DNA from: an uncultured Prevotellaceae bacterium
GTDB lineage: Bacteria > Bacteroidota > Bacteroidia > Bacteroidales > Bacteroidaceae
Direction: 5' to 3'
Assembly (NCBI GenBank): GCA_900318995.1
Contig: ONMR01000001.1
Location: forward strand, 1 to 64,000
Length of the DNA: 64,000 nucleotides
The notes beneath the pieces are model-generated. The model worked only from the letters and a program-made list of their open reading frames with translations, did not search any database and had not been told where the DNA came from. Each line of letters starts with the position of its first letter. Position 1 is the stretch's first letter. A program made the translations under genes and the position numbers. This document shows positions 23,371 through 33,200 of the stretch, piece by piece.

Positions 23371-25056
23371 ATGTCAAAATCATTTCGTTTCGTGCTGTTC
23401 TGCGCAGGTATCATGATGTTTGCCAGCTGCAAGAACTTCCAGGTAAAGGATGAGTATTTTGTAGTTAATCCTAATCCTCTTGAGGTTCAGGGTGGTCAGG
23501 TAAACTACACTGTAACCGGAACATTCCCTTCAAAGACTTTCATAAAGAAGGTTGTCTGCACTGCTACTCCCGAACTTCGTTGGGAAGGTGGTTCTGTTAA
23601 GGGTGAGCCTGTAACCCTTCAGGGTGAGAAGGTTACCGGTAACAACCAGGTTATCGAGTGGAAGGAAGGTGGTACATTCACCTACAACGGCAATTTCAAG
23701 TATCAGCCTGAGATGGCCAAGTCAGAGCTTTGGGTGACCTTTGAGGCAACCAAGAAGGGTAAGGCCGTAGAGGTAGAGCCCGTTAAGATTGCTGACGGTG
23801 TCATTTCAACAGCTGAGTTGTATGCCGAGACTGCAAAGGGTGCCAACACCGCAGGTTCAAAGGATGCTTTCCAGCGTATCATCAAGCAGGCTCAGGATGC
23901 CAACATCATGTTCGTAATCCAGCAGGCTAACGTACGTTCTTCAGAGACCAACGGCGATGCTGTCAAGGCTTTGAAGGAGTCTCTCAAGAACTTTGCCGCC
24001 GATACCAAGAACTATGCTATCGACAATGTTGAGGTATCTGCATACGCTTCACCTGATGGTGGTGTCAAGCTGAATGACAAGCTGGCTGCTCAGCGTGAAA
24101 AGAACGCTGCCCAGTATGTTAAGAATGAGGTTAAGAAGGCTAAGGCAGACGCTGCCATCGAGTCAAAGTACACCGCTCAGGACTGGGACGGTTTCAAGGA
24201 GCTCGTTCAGCAGTCAAACCTGCAGGATAAGGACCTTATCCTCCGCGTTCTTTCAATGTACAATGATCCCGAGAAGCGTGAGGCTGAAATCAAGAACCTC
24301 TCAGCTGTTTACAAGGATCTTGCCGCCGACATTCTCCCGCAGTTGCGTCGTGCCCGCCTGACTCTGAACTATCAGATCATCGGCCGTTCAGACGAGGAGA
24401 TCATGGAGGCCTTCAGAACCGACGCTTCTGTTCTGAGTGTTGAGGAGCTGCTCTATGCCGCTACCCTGACCGAGGACAAGGCTCAGAAGAAGGCTATCTA
24501 CACCACAGCTTCAAAGAACTATCCCAATGACTATCGCGCATTCAACAACCTTGGTGAGATTGCTTTCAAGGATCTTGATCTGGCAACTGCCGAGACCAAC
24601 TTCAAGAAGGCTCTTGCTCTGAACGCTTCAGCTCCTGAGGTTAACACCAATATGGGTCTGCTCTGCCTTGCACAGAACAAGCCTGCCGATGCAGCTACAT
24701 ATTTTGCTAAGGGTGGCCAGAGCTCACAGAACAATGAGGCTCTTGGTAACATGTACATCGCACAGGGTCAGTACGAGCGTGCTCTCACAGCTCTTAGGGG
24801 CAGCAATACCAACGGTGAGGCTCTTGCCATGATCATGATTAAGGATTATGCAGGTGCCAAGAGAGTTCTTGCTGCTGTTAAGAACGCTGATGGCTATACC
24901 GCATATCTGGCTGCTGTTGCTGCCGCACGTACCAACGATGCAGCTGCCGTAGCTCAGAACCTCAAGAAGGCTGTAAGTCTTGATTCTTCACTTAAGGCTA
25001 AAGCTCAGAAGGATCTTGAGTTCGCTAAGTTCCAGGATGCTGTAAAGGCTCTCTGA
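23371..25056 (+). CDS. OmpA-like and TPR lipoprotein
   Basis: The 561-residue product uses the ATG at 23371; an in-frame ATG 30 bases upstream would disturb the signal peptide. The lipobox FASC follows VLFCAGIMM. Residues about 30-150 are a beta domain (PNPLEVQGGQVNYTVTGTFP). Residues about 195-265 resemble an OmpA peptidoglycan-binding domain (VSAYASPDG, NDKLAAQREKNA), split by an insertion. From about 365 on, TPR-like helical pairs follow (AFNNLGEIAFKDLDLATAETNFKKAL). Strongly optimal codons suggest high expression. It probably links outer membrane and wall; the exact role is unknown. Confidence 0.75.
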   Translation: MSKSFRFVLFCAGIMMFASCKNFQVKDEYFVVNPNPLEVQGGQVNYTVTGTFPSKTFIKKVVCTATPELRWEGGSVKGEPVTLQGEKVTGNNQVIEWKEGGTFTYNGNFKYQPEMAKSELWVTFEATKKGKAVEVEPVKIADGVISTAELYAETAKGANTAGSKDAFQRIIKQAQDANIMFVIQQANVRSSETNGDAVKALKESLKNFAADTKNYAIDNVEVSAYASPDGGVKLNDKLAAQREKNAAQYVKNEVKKAKADAAIESKYTAQDWDGFKELVQQSNLQDKDLILRVLSMYNDPEKREAEIKNLSAVYKDLAADILPQLRRARLTLNYQIIGRSDEEIMEAFRTDASVLSVEELLYAATLTEDKAQKKAIYTTASKNYPNDYRAFNNLGEIAFKDLDLATAETNFKKALALNASAPEVNTNMGLLCLAQNKPADAATYFAKGGQSSQNNEALGNMYIAQGQYERALTALRGSNTNGEALAMIMIKDYAGAKRVLAAVKNADGYTAYLAAVAAARTNDAAAVAQNLKKAVSLDSSLKAKAQKDLEFAKFQDAVKAL

Positions 25057-25079
25057 TAGCAATTAATTAGCGTGAACAT

Positions 25080-26192
25080 ATGCCGGAAGATGAACTGACG
25101 GCGTTGCTCACACTAAACAGAATAAACGGACTGGGTCCGACAGGAGCCAAATTCCTATACGGACAGTTCGGAAGCGCGCTGGAGATATTCAGAAGTCGCG
25201 ATCATCTTAAAGAAATCATACCCGGAGTCGATTCACGCCTTATAGAGGCGTTGGACGGCTGTGGGTATGATTCTTTTATCCGTGAAGAACTGGAATTCAT
25301 TGAAAGACACGGTATAAGATGCGTCACCCCGGTTGATCCCGAGTATCCGGCCAGAATGCTGGATTTAAGCGATTCTCCACTTGTTCTGTTTTCTTTGGGT
25401 AACGTCAATTACAATGCCTCCAGAACGGTGGCAGTTGTAGGTACTAGAAAAGCGACAGAGTATGGCCGACGGATGTGCCATACCTTTATTAAAGAATTGC
25501 AAGAGTTGTGTCCTGATGTAACTGTTGTAAGCGGATTGGCCTATGGAATAGACGTAGAATCTCATAAGTCAGCACTTGAATGTGGTATCCCAACGCTTGG
25601 AGTCTTGGCTCACGGGCTGGATATGTTATATCCTAACGCTCATCGTAACATAGCCAAGCAGATGCTGACTCAAGGAGGTCTCGTTACTGAATACATGTCC
25701 AGGACAAAACCTTTAGGCTCCAATTTCGTGCGCCGCAACCGTATAATAGCAGGATTGGCCGATGCTGTAATAGTCGTGGAGTCGGCAGCCAAGAGCGGGT
25801 CTTTGGTCACTGCCGAGATAGCAGGAAGTTATAACCGTGAATGCTTTGCATTTCCAGGTAGTGTAGGAGATCCCTATTCGGTAGGGTGCAATGAACTGAT
25901 CCGGGACAATCGAGCAAGTCTTATTACATCCGCATCGGATTTTGTCGATGCCATGAACTGGAGAATAAAAGGAAATTCCGGTAAAGCTCTCCAGAAAGAA
26001 CTGTTTCCGCAACTTACCGGAGAAGAGGAACGGGTTTACAACCGCATCAGACTTAAGGCGCAGGGAGTACTTATAAGCACTTTGATTACAGAGCTTAATA
26101 TACCTTTTCCACGGCTTTCGTCCATACTGTTCAGTCTAGAGATGCAGGGTCTGATAAAGCAGACTCCTGGTTCACTGTGCAAGCCCTGCTGA
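25080..26192 (+). CDS. dprA: DNA-processing protein DprA
   Basis: The 370-residue cytoplasmic protein loads RecA on incoming single-stranded DNA during transformation. The Rossmann-like core shows VVGTRKATEYGRRM, VSGLAYGIDVESHKSAL, LAHGLDMLYPNAHRNIA and SNFVRRNRIIAGLADAVIVVES, all DprA hallmarks. An N-terminal helix-hairpin-helix-like part (INGLGPTGAKFLY) and a C-terminal winged-helix tail (about 310-370) are also present. It follows the TPR gene by 23 bases and converges with the sensor gene 2 bases away. Confidence 0.95.
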   Translation: MPEDELTALLTLNRINGLGPTGAKFLYGQFGSALEIFRSRDHLKEIIPGVDSRLIEALDGCGYDSFIREELEFIERHGIRCVTPVDPEYPARMLDLSDSPLVLFSLGNVNYNASRTVAVVGTRKATEYGRRMCHTFIKELQELCPDVTVVSGLAYGIDVESHKSALECGIPTLGVLAHGLDMLYPNAHRNIAKQMLTQGGLVTEYMSRTKPLGSNFVRRNRIIAGLADAVIVVESAAKSGSLVTAEIAGSYNRECFAFPGSVGDPYSVGCNELIRDNRASLITSASDFVDAMNWRIKGNSGKALQKELFPQLTGEEERVYNRIRLKAQGVLISTLITELNIPFPRLSSILFSLEMQGLIKQTPGSLCKPC

Positions 26193-26194
26193 TA

Positions 26195-29100
26195 TCAGTT
26201 CTTGCGCAGTGAATCCTTAAACTGTGACGGAGTCATTCCTGTCTCCTGCTTGAATACAGTACTGAAGTACTGGCTTTCGGAGAATCCGGTCTCTTCGGCA
26301 ATAGTACCTACCGACTTGTTGGTTTTGGAGAGCATCTCTTTTGCCACATCTATCCTGATACGTCGTATGTACTTGTTTGTCGAGGCGCCAACCAGGTTAT
26401 TCATCTTGTTGAACAGGGTGGTGCGGGATACGTTCATATGGTCCACCACCATGTCCACTCCAAGCATGGTGTTGCTCAGGTTCTCGCGGATAAACCGGTT
26501 AAGCTTGAGTACAAACTGCTCGTCGGCAGCACTGAATGTCTGATCTTCGGAAATTGCAGTAAAGAATGATGTGGCATACTGACGTTTAATCTCAAACCTG
26601 TTCTTAAGCTGACTCCTGATAATCTTGTAGAGTAGCTTGGAGTCAAAAGGCTTGGGCAGGAATGAGTCTGCACCCATCTTATATCCCATATCCTGGTTTT
26701 TCGGGTCGCTTCGGGATGTAAGCAGAATGACAGGTATACTGCTTAACTCAAGGTCTGTCTTGATGGTTTTGCAGAGCTCGAAACCGTTCATGCGTGGCAT
26801 CATAATATCACTTACTACCACATTAGGCATGCGTTGACGAATCAGATCGAGGGCTTCCTTACCGTCATGGGCTGTATAAATGGTCTTGAACAGGGGCGAG
26901 TACTCGTCCTTGATGAACTGGAGTATATCATCCTGATCATCAACTATCAGCAGGGTCATACTCTTGGTGTTGAAGTTTACCTCATCTGTCTGTGACGGTT
27001 CATCTATAACATCCAGGTTGGCTACATCATTCATCTGTTGTACAGGCTGAGGCTTGGTGTTCTGAATACTATCCGTAAGGTCATCCGGTATTTCTATGGT
27101 GAATGTCGATCCTGGACCGTCATTCTTTTGGGCTGTTATGGAGCCGCCCATTGCTTCAACCATAAGTTTGGCATGTGACAGTCCAAGTCCGTAGCCGGGT
27201 ATATTCTCATTCTCTCTGTAATAGCGTTTGAACAGTTCCTCGGGTCGGCATTTGAATCCCCTTCCTTCATCATGGAAACGTATCCATATCTTGTTCCTGT
27301 CATGTCCGGTTGATATGGTTATAGTACCAGTGTCGCTGTATTTGATGGCATTGTTCATGATATTGTTTACTGCAACCTCCATCATCCTGACATCCATACT
27401 AACCTTACCCATGTCGGTCATAGGTTCAAAACTGGTTTTAAGCCCCTTGGCATAAAAGTCTGTCTTGAACTCTTCAATCTTATTACCCAACCATTCATTA
27501 AGGTTAATGCACTCAATGTTTATGTCAGTCTTGCTTACGTCATTAGTTCCTTTGTCCAGAATGGTATTGACCATATCCGTCATCTTCTGAACCTGATTGA
27601 AGATGCGTTCCAGACGGTCGTAATCTGCACCTTTTACAGACTTCTCCTCAAGCATATCCTTTACCGGATTATAGATGAGCGAAAGCGGGGTGCGCAATTC
27701 ATGTGCAAGATTGGACATCAGTGAAATCTTGTCATCCTTATGCTTGTTCTCCTGTGCATTCATGGCACGGTCCATGTCAATCTGCTTCAGGCTGATGCCT
27801 ATCTTTGATATAGTTACACTGATTGATATGATTATAGCAATGATCAGGAGATAGGCAGGTATGGTCATAATGAATGGCCGGGCTACGTTGTAGGAAAGAA
27901 TCTCCTGAGGCTCGCCCCATCCCTGAATGGTCCGCTGGCTTACGGTAAGGGAAAAATTACCGTGAGTGGACTTTGGAATCGAGAATTCGGTATCTGATGT
28001 TACGGTTACTGATACGGGGAACGGACGTCCTTTCTTGAGCAGTGTGTATTTGAGTGAAACCGGCCTTGAAGGGTCAAATTGGTCAACAGCCACGTTTACG
28101 GTCAGCAGCGAGAACCTGTTAGGTATGCTTAAAGTCTTGTTATGGCCTCCTGTGTTGCTGTAGATATTGCCGTCAAGTGCAATCTTTGTAAGGTAAAGAG
28201 GCTGGGGGTTACTGTTGTAGCGTATGTTGACATCGTTTGGGTCTATTACCATAAGACCGGATGTATTGGGAAAATATACAAGTCCGTCATTTGATACCAT
28301 AGAGAATCCGGGCAGGAAATTGAGCATTGTTCCGCAGTCTCTTCCGTAATAGGTGAAAGGTTCTTCAAATTCCTTGTTGTTAGTGTCATACATTATCATG
28401 AATGACTTGTTTGTGGTAATCCAAAGATGGTCGTTATGGTCTATATTCATGGACAGGAATACTCCGTAATCCTTCTTTTCCATAATTCTTGACAGCTTGT
28501 TGGTTCGGGGATCATAACTGATAAGCTCATCAGGCGAACTTGCCCAGATGATACCGCGTGAATCCTCTACCACTTTTGAAACAGCGCTGTGTCCGTCTTC
28601 AGGATTCTGGAATATCAGACGAGCCAGCAGGGTTCGGTAATCTATTTCATAAATACAACCGTTGCAGACCACTGTGGCATGTGACGGCTGTGCCTGCACA
28701 TCTTCTACAAGCCCACGGTTCTCTTCACCGTTCATCTGCAGCACTATCTCCCTGACCTCTTTTATGGCCTGACGGTATATGAGATGACGTCCGTTACAGT
28801 TAAACAGCATGATATCTCCGTCGGGCGTAGTGATGGTCTTGAGATTGGTCAGTCTTGATGAAGAAATGATGATTCCTGCATCTGCCAGAAAGTTTGCAGG
28901 AGTAATTGTTCCTCTCCTCTTGTTGAAAAGAAACAGTCCCCGTGTCCGGTCGGTAATGAGAAGGTTTTCCTTGTCAAAACTGCATACCCCGGAGATTCTC
29001 ATCTCCTCGGTAGACTTGAAAAATGTATGAGTCTCGGTCTTTTCATCAAACCGGCTCAGTCCGAATCCTCCGAAACCGAACCAAATGGTACCGTCATCTT

Positions 29101-30160
29101 CCTGATAACCTGAAATAGGTATGCAGGATACCTCGTAGCCGTTTTCTATACGGTTGTTGCCAAGATTACGGAAGAAAGAACGTTTCATGGAGATAATTCC
29201 ACGATGGAGAGTTCCCAATAGGACCTCATTTTCCGTTTTGTTCACGAATGAACACATTACGTGCAGATGTGACAACTGACCGAACAGCTCCTCTTCGGCT
29301 TTTCCTGTCTTTCGGTTAAGGACTAAGGCTCCATTGCCCATGGTACAGATAAACAGATTCCCGTCTGGCATCTCGGCAAGACAGAGAATGTTATTGTCCG
29401 GTAATTCAGAGTTTGATTTGTCAAAACGGGATATCATGTCAAAACCGGATTTCACATAGAAACCGGTTAAACCCTTGTCCCTGTAAGGAACCCATAGGAT
29501 ATCCTTTGAGTCAATGAATGTTGCCCTGGTTGTTATGTTTTCTCCAAGTTGTTCCATTCGGGTAAGCATACCTGTGCTTATGTCCAGATGATAAAAGCCA
29601 CGGTCATCTTCTACGAGCAACAACTGGTTTGGGTCATTTGAAATCTGCAGTATCTTGGAAAAATGAAACTGGCGTTCTGTAGGGAACTTTGCGACAACGC
29701 TTGTTGAGTAACTGTTAAGGTCATACATCATAATTGCACTAAGAGGTGCGTTGAAAAAGAATGCAGAGTCTCCTCTCATCATGATGTATTCGGTCCTGAT
29801 GGTTTTTCCCTCAAATGTGACCAGATGTGTGGAGTCATTGTCGGGGTCAAAGTCAATTATGTGGTTGTTGGTGGCAATCAGGGCACGGCGTGAGCATGCG
29901 ATGGCCTGTACATCTCCGGTAACGATATCATTGCCGCCTACAGTGAAATACTGATATTGGTGTATAGTTCCGTTTGATATAAGGTTGGCTCCGTTTATGG
30001 TTCCTACCCAAAGTCTTCCGTACATATCTCTGGCAAAAGCTTTGACAGCATTGCAACTGAGACCTTTTTCGGTGTCAATCTGTGTCTGCAATGTATAGTG
30101 GGCACAGATATTAAGACATGAAATGACTGATAACAGTAATGTCAGGATCCTTTTGTTCAT
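26195..30160 (-). CDS. Hybrid two-component regulator (HTCS), copy 1
   Basis: The 1321-residue single-chain sensor-regulator spans the inner membrane. Order: signal peptide (1-20), periplasmic two-component propeller repeats (about 25-680, GRLWVGT-type), a Y_Y_Y-like domain (about 690-755), and a membrane segment (about 760-786). Next come a HisKA with LAHELRTPLSL (His near 820), a HATPase (NNIMNNAIKYS, GLGLSHAKL), and a receiver (about 1068-1185) with intact acidic pair VDDQDD and acceptor SDIMMP. An AraC-type HTH (about 1225-1321) ends the chain. All catalytic residues are intact. It lies 46 bases downstream of copy 2. No SusC/SusD or glycoside hydrolase gene is near, so the target genes are not visible. 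Confidence 0.93.
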   Translation of the reverse strand: MNKRILTLLLSVISCLNICAHYTLQTQIDTEKGLSCNAVKAFARDMYGRLWVGTINGANLISNGTIHQYQYFTVGGNDIVTGDVQAIACSRRALIATNNHIIDFDPDNDSTHLVTFEGKTIRTEYIMMRGDSAFFFNAPLSAIMMYDLNSYSTSVVAKFPTERQFHFSKILQISNDPNQLLLVEDDRGFYHLDISTGMLTRMEQLGENITTRATFIDSKDILWVPYRDKGLTGFYVKSGFDMISRFDKSNSELPDNNILCLAEMPDGNLFICTMGNGALVLNRKTGKAEEELFGQLSHLHVMCSFVNKTENEVLLGTLHRGIISMKRSFFRNLGNNRIENGYEVSCIPISGYQEDDGTIWFGFGGFGLSRFDEKTETHTFFKSTEEMRISGVCSFDKENLLITDRTRGLFLFNKRRGTITPANFLADAGIIISSSRLTNLKTITTPDGDIMLFNCNGRHLIYRQAIKEVREIVLQMNGEENRGLVEDVQAQPSHATVVCNGCIYEIDYRTLLARLIFQNPEDGHSAVSKVVEDSRGIIWASSPDELISYDPRTNKLSRIMEKKDYGVFLSMNIDHNDHLWITTNKSFMIMYDTNNKEFEEPFTYYGRDCGTMLNFLPGFSMVSNDGLVYFPNTSGLMVIDPNDVNIRYNSNPQPLYLTKIALDGNIYSNTGGHNKTLSIPNRFSLLTVNVAVDQFDPSRPVSLKYTLLKKGRPFPVSVTVTSDTEFSIPKSTHGNFSLTVSQRTIQGWGEPQEILSYNVARPFIMTIPAYLLIIAIIISISVTISKIGISLKQIDMDRAMNAQENKHKDDKISLMSNLAHELRTPLSLIYNPVKDMLEEKSVKGADYDRLERIFNQVQKMTDMVNTILDKGTNDVSKTDINIECINLNEWLGNKIEEFKTDFYAKGLKTSFEPMTDMGKVSMDVRMMEVAVNNIMNNAIKYSDTGTITISTGHDRNKIWIRFHDEGRGFKCRPEELFKRYYRENENIPGYGLGLSHAKLMVEAMGGSITAQKNDGPGSTFTIEIPDDLTDSIQNTKPQPVQQMNDVANLDVIDEPSQTDEVNFNTKSMTLLIVDDQDDILQFIKDEYSPLFKTIYTAHDGKEALDLIRQRMPNVVVSDIMMPRMNGFELCKTIKTDLELSSIPVILLTSRSDPKNQDMGYKMGADSFLPKPFDSKLLYKIIRSQLKNRFEIKRQYATSFFTAISEDQTFSAADEQFVLKLNRFIRENLSNTMLGVDMVVDHMNVSRTTLFNKMNNLVGASTNKYIRRIRIDVAKEMLSKTNKSVGTIAEETGFSESQYFSTVFKQETGMTPSQFKDSLRKN

Positions 30161-30206
30161 ATGTCCAATTTCTTAGGTATGTTCGACTAATGTAGTAAAA
30201 TAACTT

Positions 30207-33200
30207 TTATTGCTCACGTACAGAATAGATGGTCTTACCGGTTTCGCGTTTGAAAGTCTTGTTTAAGGCCTCAACGCTTGCGAATCCCGCCTTCCTGGCG
30301 ATGGATTCAAACTCTTCGTCCGTATTCGCAAGTTTTTCCCTGACAATACTGATACGGATTCTTGTCAGGTAACCGGCCAGGTCTGTATCCAAAAGCCCTT
30401 CCATCTTTCTTTTCATAACCGACTTGGAAATGCCGGTCTGCTTTAGGATGTAGTCTTCATTAAGTGAAGGATCGGAAATGAACTGGTCTATGAGTGAGTT
30501 CAGTGAACTTATGAATTCCTCGTCAGTAACGCTGAACGTCTGGTCGATATTCATTTTGCTGAAGAACCCGAAATTGTACTGGCGTTTTATTTCAAACCGT
30601 CCACCAAGCTGGCCTCTGATAAGAGCATATAACTGCTTGAAATCATAGGGCTTGGGTATGAAAGCATCGGCTCCCATCTTGTATCCCTGGTTCTTGTTTC
30701 TTTGGTCAGTCCTGGATGTAAGCAGTATAATGGGGATATGGCTTATCTCCAGCGTGCCTTTTATGTTACGGCATAGCTCAAAACCATCCATCTTTGGCAT
30801 ATCTATGTCACTGATTACCAAATCAGTCTTTTTGCGTTTCAGTTTATTCAGGGCATCGGCTCCGTCAGATGCTGTAATGATGCCCTGGAACATGCTGTCA
30901 AATTCTTTTATGAACGAATTGGTCTCAGTGTCATCGGCACATACAAACATTATTGTCATGTTTTGGGTATCAAAATCCTGTGCCATACCCTCCTGTGTAT
31001 CTTCGGCAGTATCAGTCTGCACAGGTTTGCTGTTCCTTCCTGCCTCTGACGGGAATTCCATATAGAATGACGATCCTACTCCGTCTTCATTGTTCATTGC
31101 TGACATCTTTCCGCCAATCAGACTCAACTGGAGTCTTGCATACGGAAGTCCCAGACCGTATCCCGGAATGTTTGTATCGACATTATCCCTATAGTACCGC
31201 TTGAACAGGTCTTCGGGGTCACAGGTAAAACCGCGTCCCTGATCCTTGACCGTAACACGTATCATGTTGCCGGCGCGTGATGTTATTACCGTTATGGTTG
31301 TGCCGCTTGTACTGTACTTGATGGCATTGTTCACCATATTGGACAGACCTGTCTCAATGATCCTTTTGTCTATTGATACATTACCAATGGTGTTGTCCAT
31401 AATGAATTTCAGACTGAATCCTTTTCCGTAGCAGTCAATACGGTAATCCTCCAGCAGGAAATTCATCCATTCGTTCAGGTTGACCTCCTCTATCAGTATA
31501 TCTGCCTTGTTTACATCGGCACGGCTGCTGTCAAGAATCATATTGACCATAACGGTCATCTTGTTTACCTGGTTGAAAATACGCTCCATACGCTCATAGT
31601 CTATGCCGTCTACGGATTTTTCCTGAAGGAAGTCCTTTACCGGATTGTATATGAGTGAAAGGGGTGTGCGCAGTTCATGGGCTATGTTTGAGAGGAAAGC
31701 AATCTTATCCTCACGATTCTTGATATCTTGTGCCGCCATTGCTTTCTCCATACGGTTTTTCTCCATTGTACTGGTCAATTTGGCTATCGTGTAACCGAAC
31801 AACAGCATTAACAATAAGGCTACCAGCACTCCAGGTACAGTGCTCATAAAATGTTTCGGTATCTTGAACATGACGATTGTCTCCGGTTCACTGAGTCCTT
31901 TTCGGTAGGCCTGTCTTATCTCAACCCTGTAAGTGCCGTTTTCCAATTTGGGTAGGGTGATAAGGGTATTGGTGGTATTGATGGACTTTATCAGGAGATT
32001 GCCTCTGTATATGTTGTAGATGAACAGGTGCGGGTATGTGGGGTTGAAACTGTTGACAGTGAATTCCAAATGTAGTTCCCTGAACTTGGATGGCAGCGTG
32101 AACGGACGTTCCAGAGAATTGCTGATATCCTCCGCCGCTATCTCCCTCTTTTCAGTATAGGCTGATATACAGTTGATCCTGAATGGCGGGGTGTCTGCCA
32201 TAAGCGGCCCGTTGGTATTAAGACTCACCATTCCGTCCGCATTGGGGAACATGACATATCCGGACCGGGTGCTCAATGTAAAATAATTAAGGAAACGTGA
32301 TCTTGGCACACCGTCCTCAAGAGAGTATGAAAGCAGTTCTTTCCTGCTTTGATCATACATCTGAATGTACTCATCGGTAGTGGTAAACCATATGCGGTCA
32401 TTTGAATCTACAGCAACATTCATGAACCGTCCGCTCCCCCATGTCTCAACCAGCATCTCATTAAAGTTGGACCGCGGGTCAAAACGGTGCAGCCCTTCGG
32501 GTTCAGTAAAGAAAAGTTCCCCCTGAGAGTTTGCGTCCAATGATGTAATATTGTGTATTACCTTATCCTTGTTCTTGTATATGAGCTTGCTTTCAAGTGT
32601 GTTGGTATTAATCTCTATGATGGCGCCTCTGTATGTTACGTAAACCGCATATCGGGTGGAGCAGACATTTTCAACCTGTTTGACAGGTTCCATGCCTTCG
32701 GATATTACGGAGATTTCCTCCAGTCTGCCGGTTCCTTTACGGTACACGTAATGGTGCGCATTGGCATTGAATATAAAGATATCCCCTTCATCAGAAACGG
32801 TCAGGAGAAGATTCTTCATATCTGCATACGATGGTCCCGGTAGAGGCGGAAACTGTTTCCCGGAGGATATCCTGTCCTGTTTGCGGTCGAACAGCATCAG
32901 GCCTTTGTCCGGATCGGCCATCAGGATGTTGTCATTGTCAAACTGGCACATAGATATGACCTTAAGCTCTTGGGTGCCTTTTAACACTGTTCTCTGCTGT
33001 GTCTGGGGGTCTATCCTGCATAGTCCGTTATCCATGGTTCCCAGAATCAGCGTACCCTCAGGCTCTTCGAATGCGGATATGTAGTTGTCATAGTTGATTA
33101 TGCCTTCCCCGTTCTCATGCAGGTGGCGTATCTGTCCGATGAATGATCTCCTTATTGATATCAGTCCGAATCCCGAAGTGGCGTACAGAGTCTCCCGAAA

